Source: Acidobacteria bacterium AH-259-G07
GTDB taxonomy: Bacteria; Acidobacteriota; UBA6911; RPQK01; JADFOI01
Direction of reading: 5' to 3'
NCBI GenBank assembly: GCA_027717925.1
Contig: JALLON010000183.1
Location: 1 to 5,712 of the forward strand
Length of the DNA: 5,712 nucleotides
This document shows, in pieces, positions 5,631 to 5,712 of this stretch. Under the pieces are notes generated by a model that was given only the letters and a program-made list of their open reading frames with translations, was not told where the DNA came from and made no database searches. Within the stretch, counting starts at the first letter, position 1, and each line of letters starts with the position of its first letter. A program made the translations under genes and the position numbers.

Positions 5631-5712
5631 TCACTTCGCGTAAATCTTCATGATGATTCCTGGGTTGGCGTGCCCAAGCTGCTGGCTGACGTACAGGATG
5701 TTAGTTCCGTTA
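5631..5712 (-). CDS. Second tyrosine recombinase, C-terminal end only, with premature stop
   Basis: Reading leftward from the window edge, the frame gives 26 residues, including GTNILYVSQQLGHANPGIIM and then KIYAK, before TGA at 5631-5633. LGH and IY are the last catalytic His and nucleophile Tyr of the phage integrase family, spaced as usual. The gene starts to the right of the window and ends facing the tRNA fragment. It is distinct from the complete integrase at 3994-5202, whose equivalent motif is LNHSWPLRHMTAVYNRW. The stop falls two residues after the Tyr, where relatives commonly have Trp, so the protein lacks its C-terminal helix and may be inactive. Confidence 0.85.
   Translation of the reverse strand, partial: NGTNILYVSQQLGHANPGIIMKIYAK

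Noticed and set aside
1..5712. CRISPR array
   Set aside because: No regularly spaced repeats of 20 bases or more with unique spacers; the repeats seen are 10-13 bases and abut or overlap.

Overview
The window looks like the right-hand end of a bacterial integrative element (a genomic island or prophage remnant) inserted at a tRNA-Ala(GGC) gene. The evidence is a complete tyrosine-recombinase gene on the minus strand. Its 5' end faces a 50-base 3' half of tRNA-Ala, and the C-terminal end of a second tyrosine recombinase lies just beyond that. Shine-Dalgarno-led starts, an encoded CCA end and a GC-moderate core with AT-richer cargo fit a Gram-negative or proteobacteria-like host, but nothing here identifies a species.

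Region 1 (about 1-2806, AT-richer, plus strand) is the cargo. It holds the end of a multi-pass membrane protein cut by the window edge. Next comes a protein with two membrane segments and a C-terminal concanavalin/LamG-like (DUF1080-like) beta-sandwich. Last is a 243-residue DUF6602-type protein with a recognisable PD-(D/E)XK-like nuclease core. A small minus-strand ORF (788-1024) may be real. Two membrane proteins beside a nuclease-like protein in an island make a plausible but unproven defence-type module.

Region 2 (about 2807-3993) is GC-richer and mosaic. About 240 bases hold no supported gene. Then comes the C-terminal half of a galactose oxidase/glyoxal oxidase-like kelch protein on the minus strand, whose N-terminal half, with the Cys and first Tyr ligands, is absent. 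A possible CxxC-containing relic lies between it and the integrase.

Region 3 (3994-5433) is the integration module. It has the P4-type integrase (402 aa, all catalytic residues visible), three copies of a TAGGGTCCAA element just upstream (two direct at 11-base period, one inverted), and an AT-rich stretch with short repeats. It ends in the tRNA-Ala 3' half, which starts exactly at the anticodon stem and serves as the attachment core.

Region 4 (5434-5712) lies past the tRNA 3' end. It has a 7-base-arm palindrome, a strong minus-strand intrinsic terminator, a second pair of 11-base-period repeats related to those left of the core, and the last 26 codons of a second integrase. That integrase stops at TGA where related proteins usually have Trp, and its frame then continues coherently for 30 more codons. 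The simplest reading is two elements stacked at one tRNA-Ala site, with the outer one's integrase decaying.
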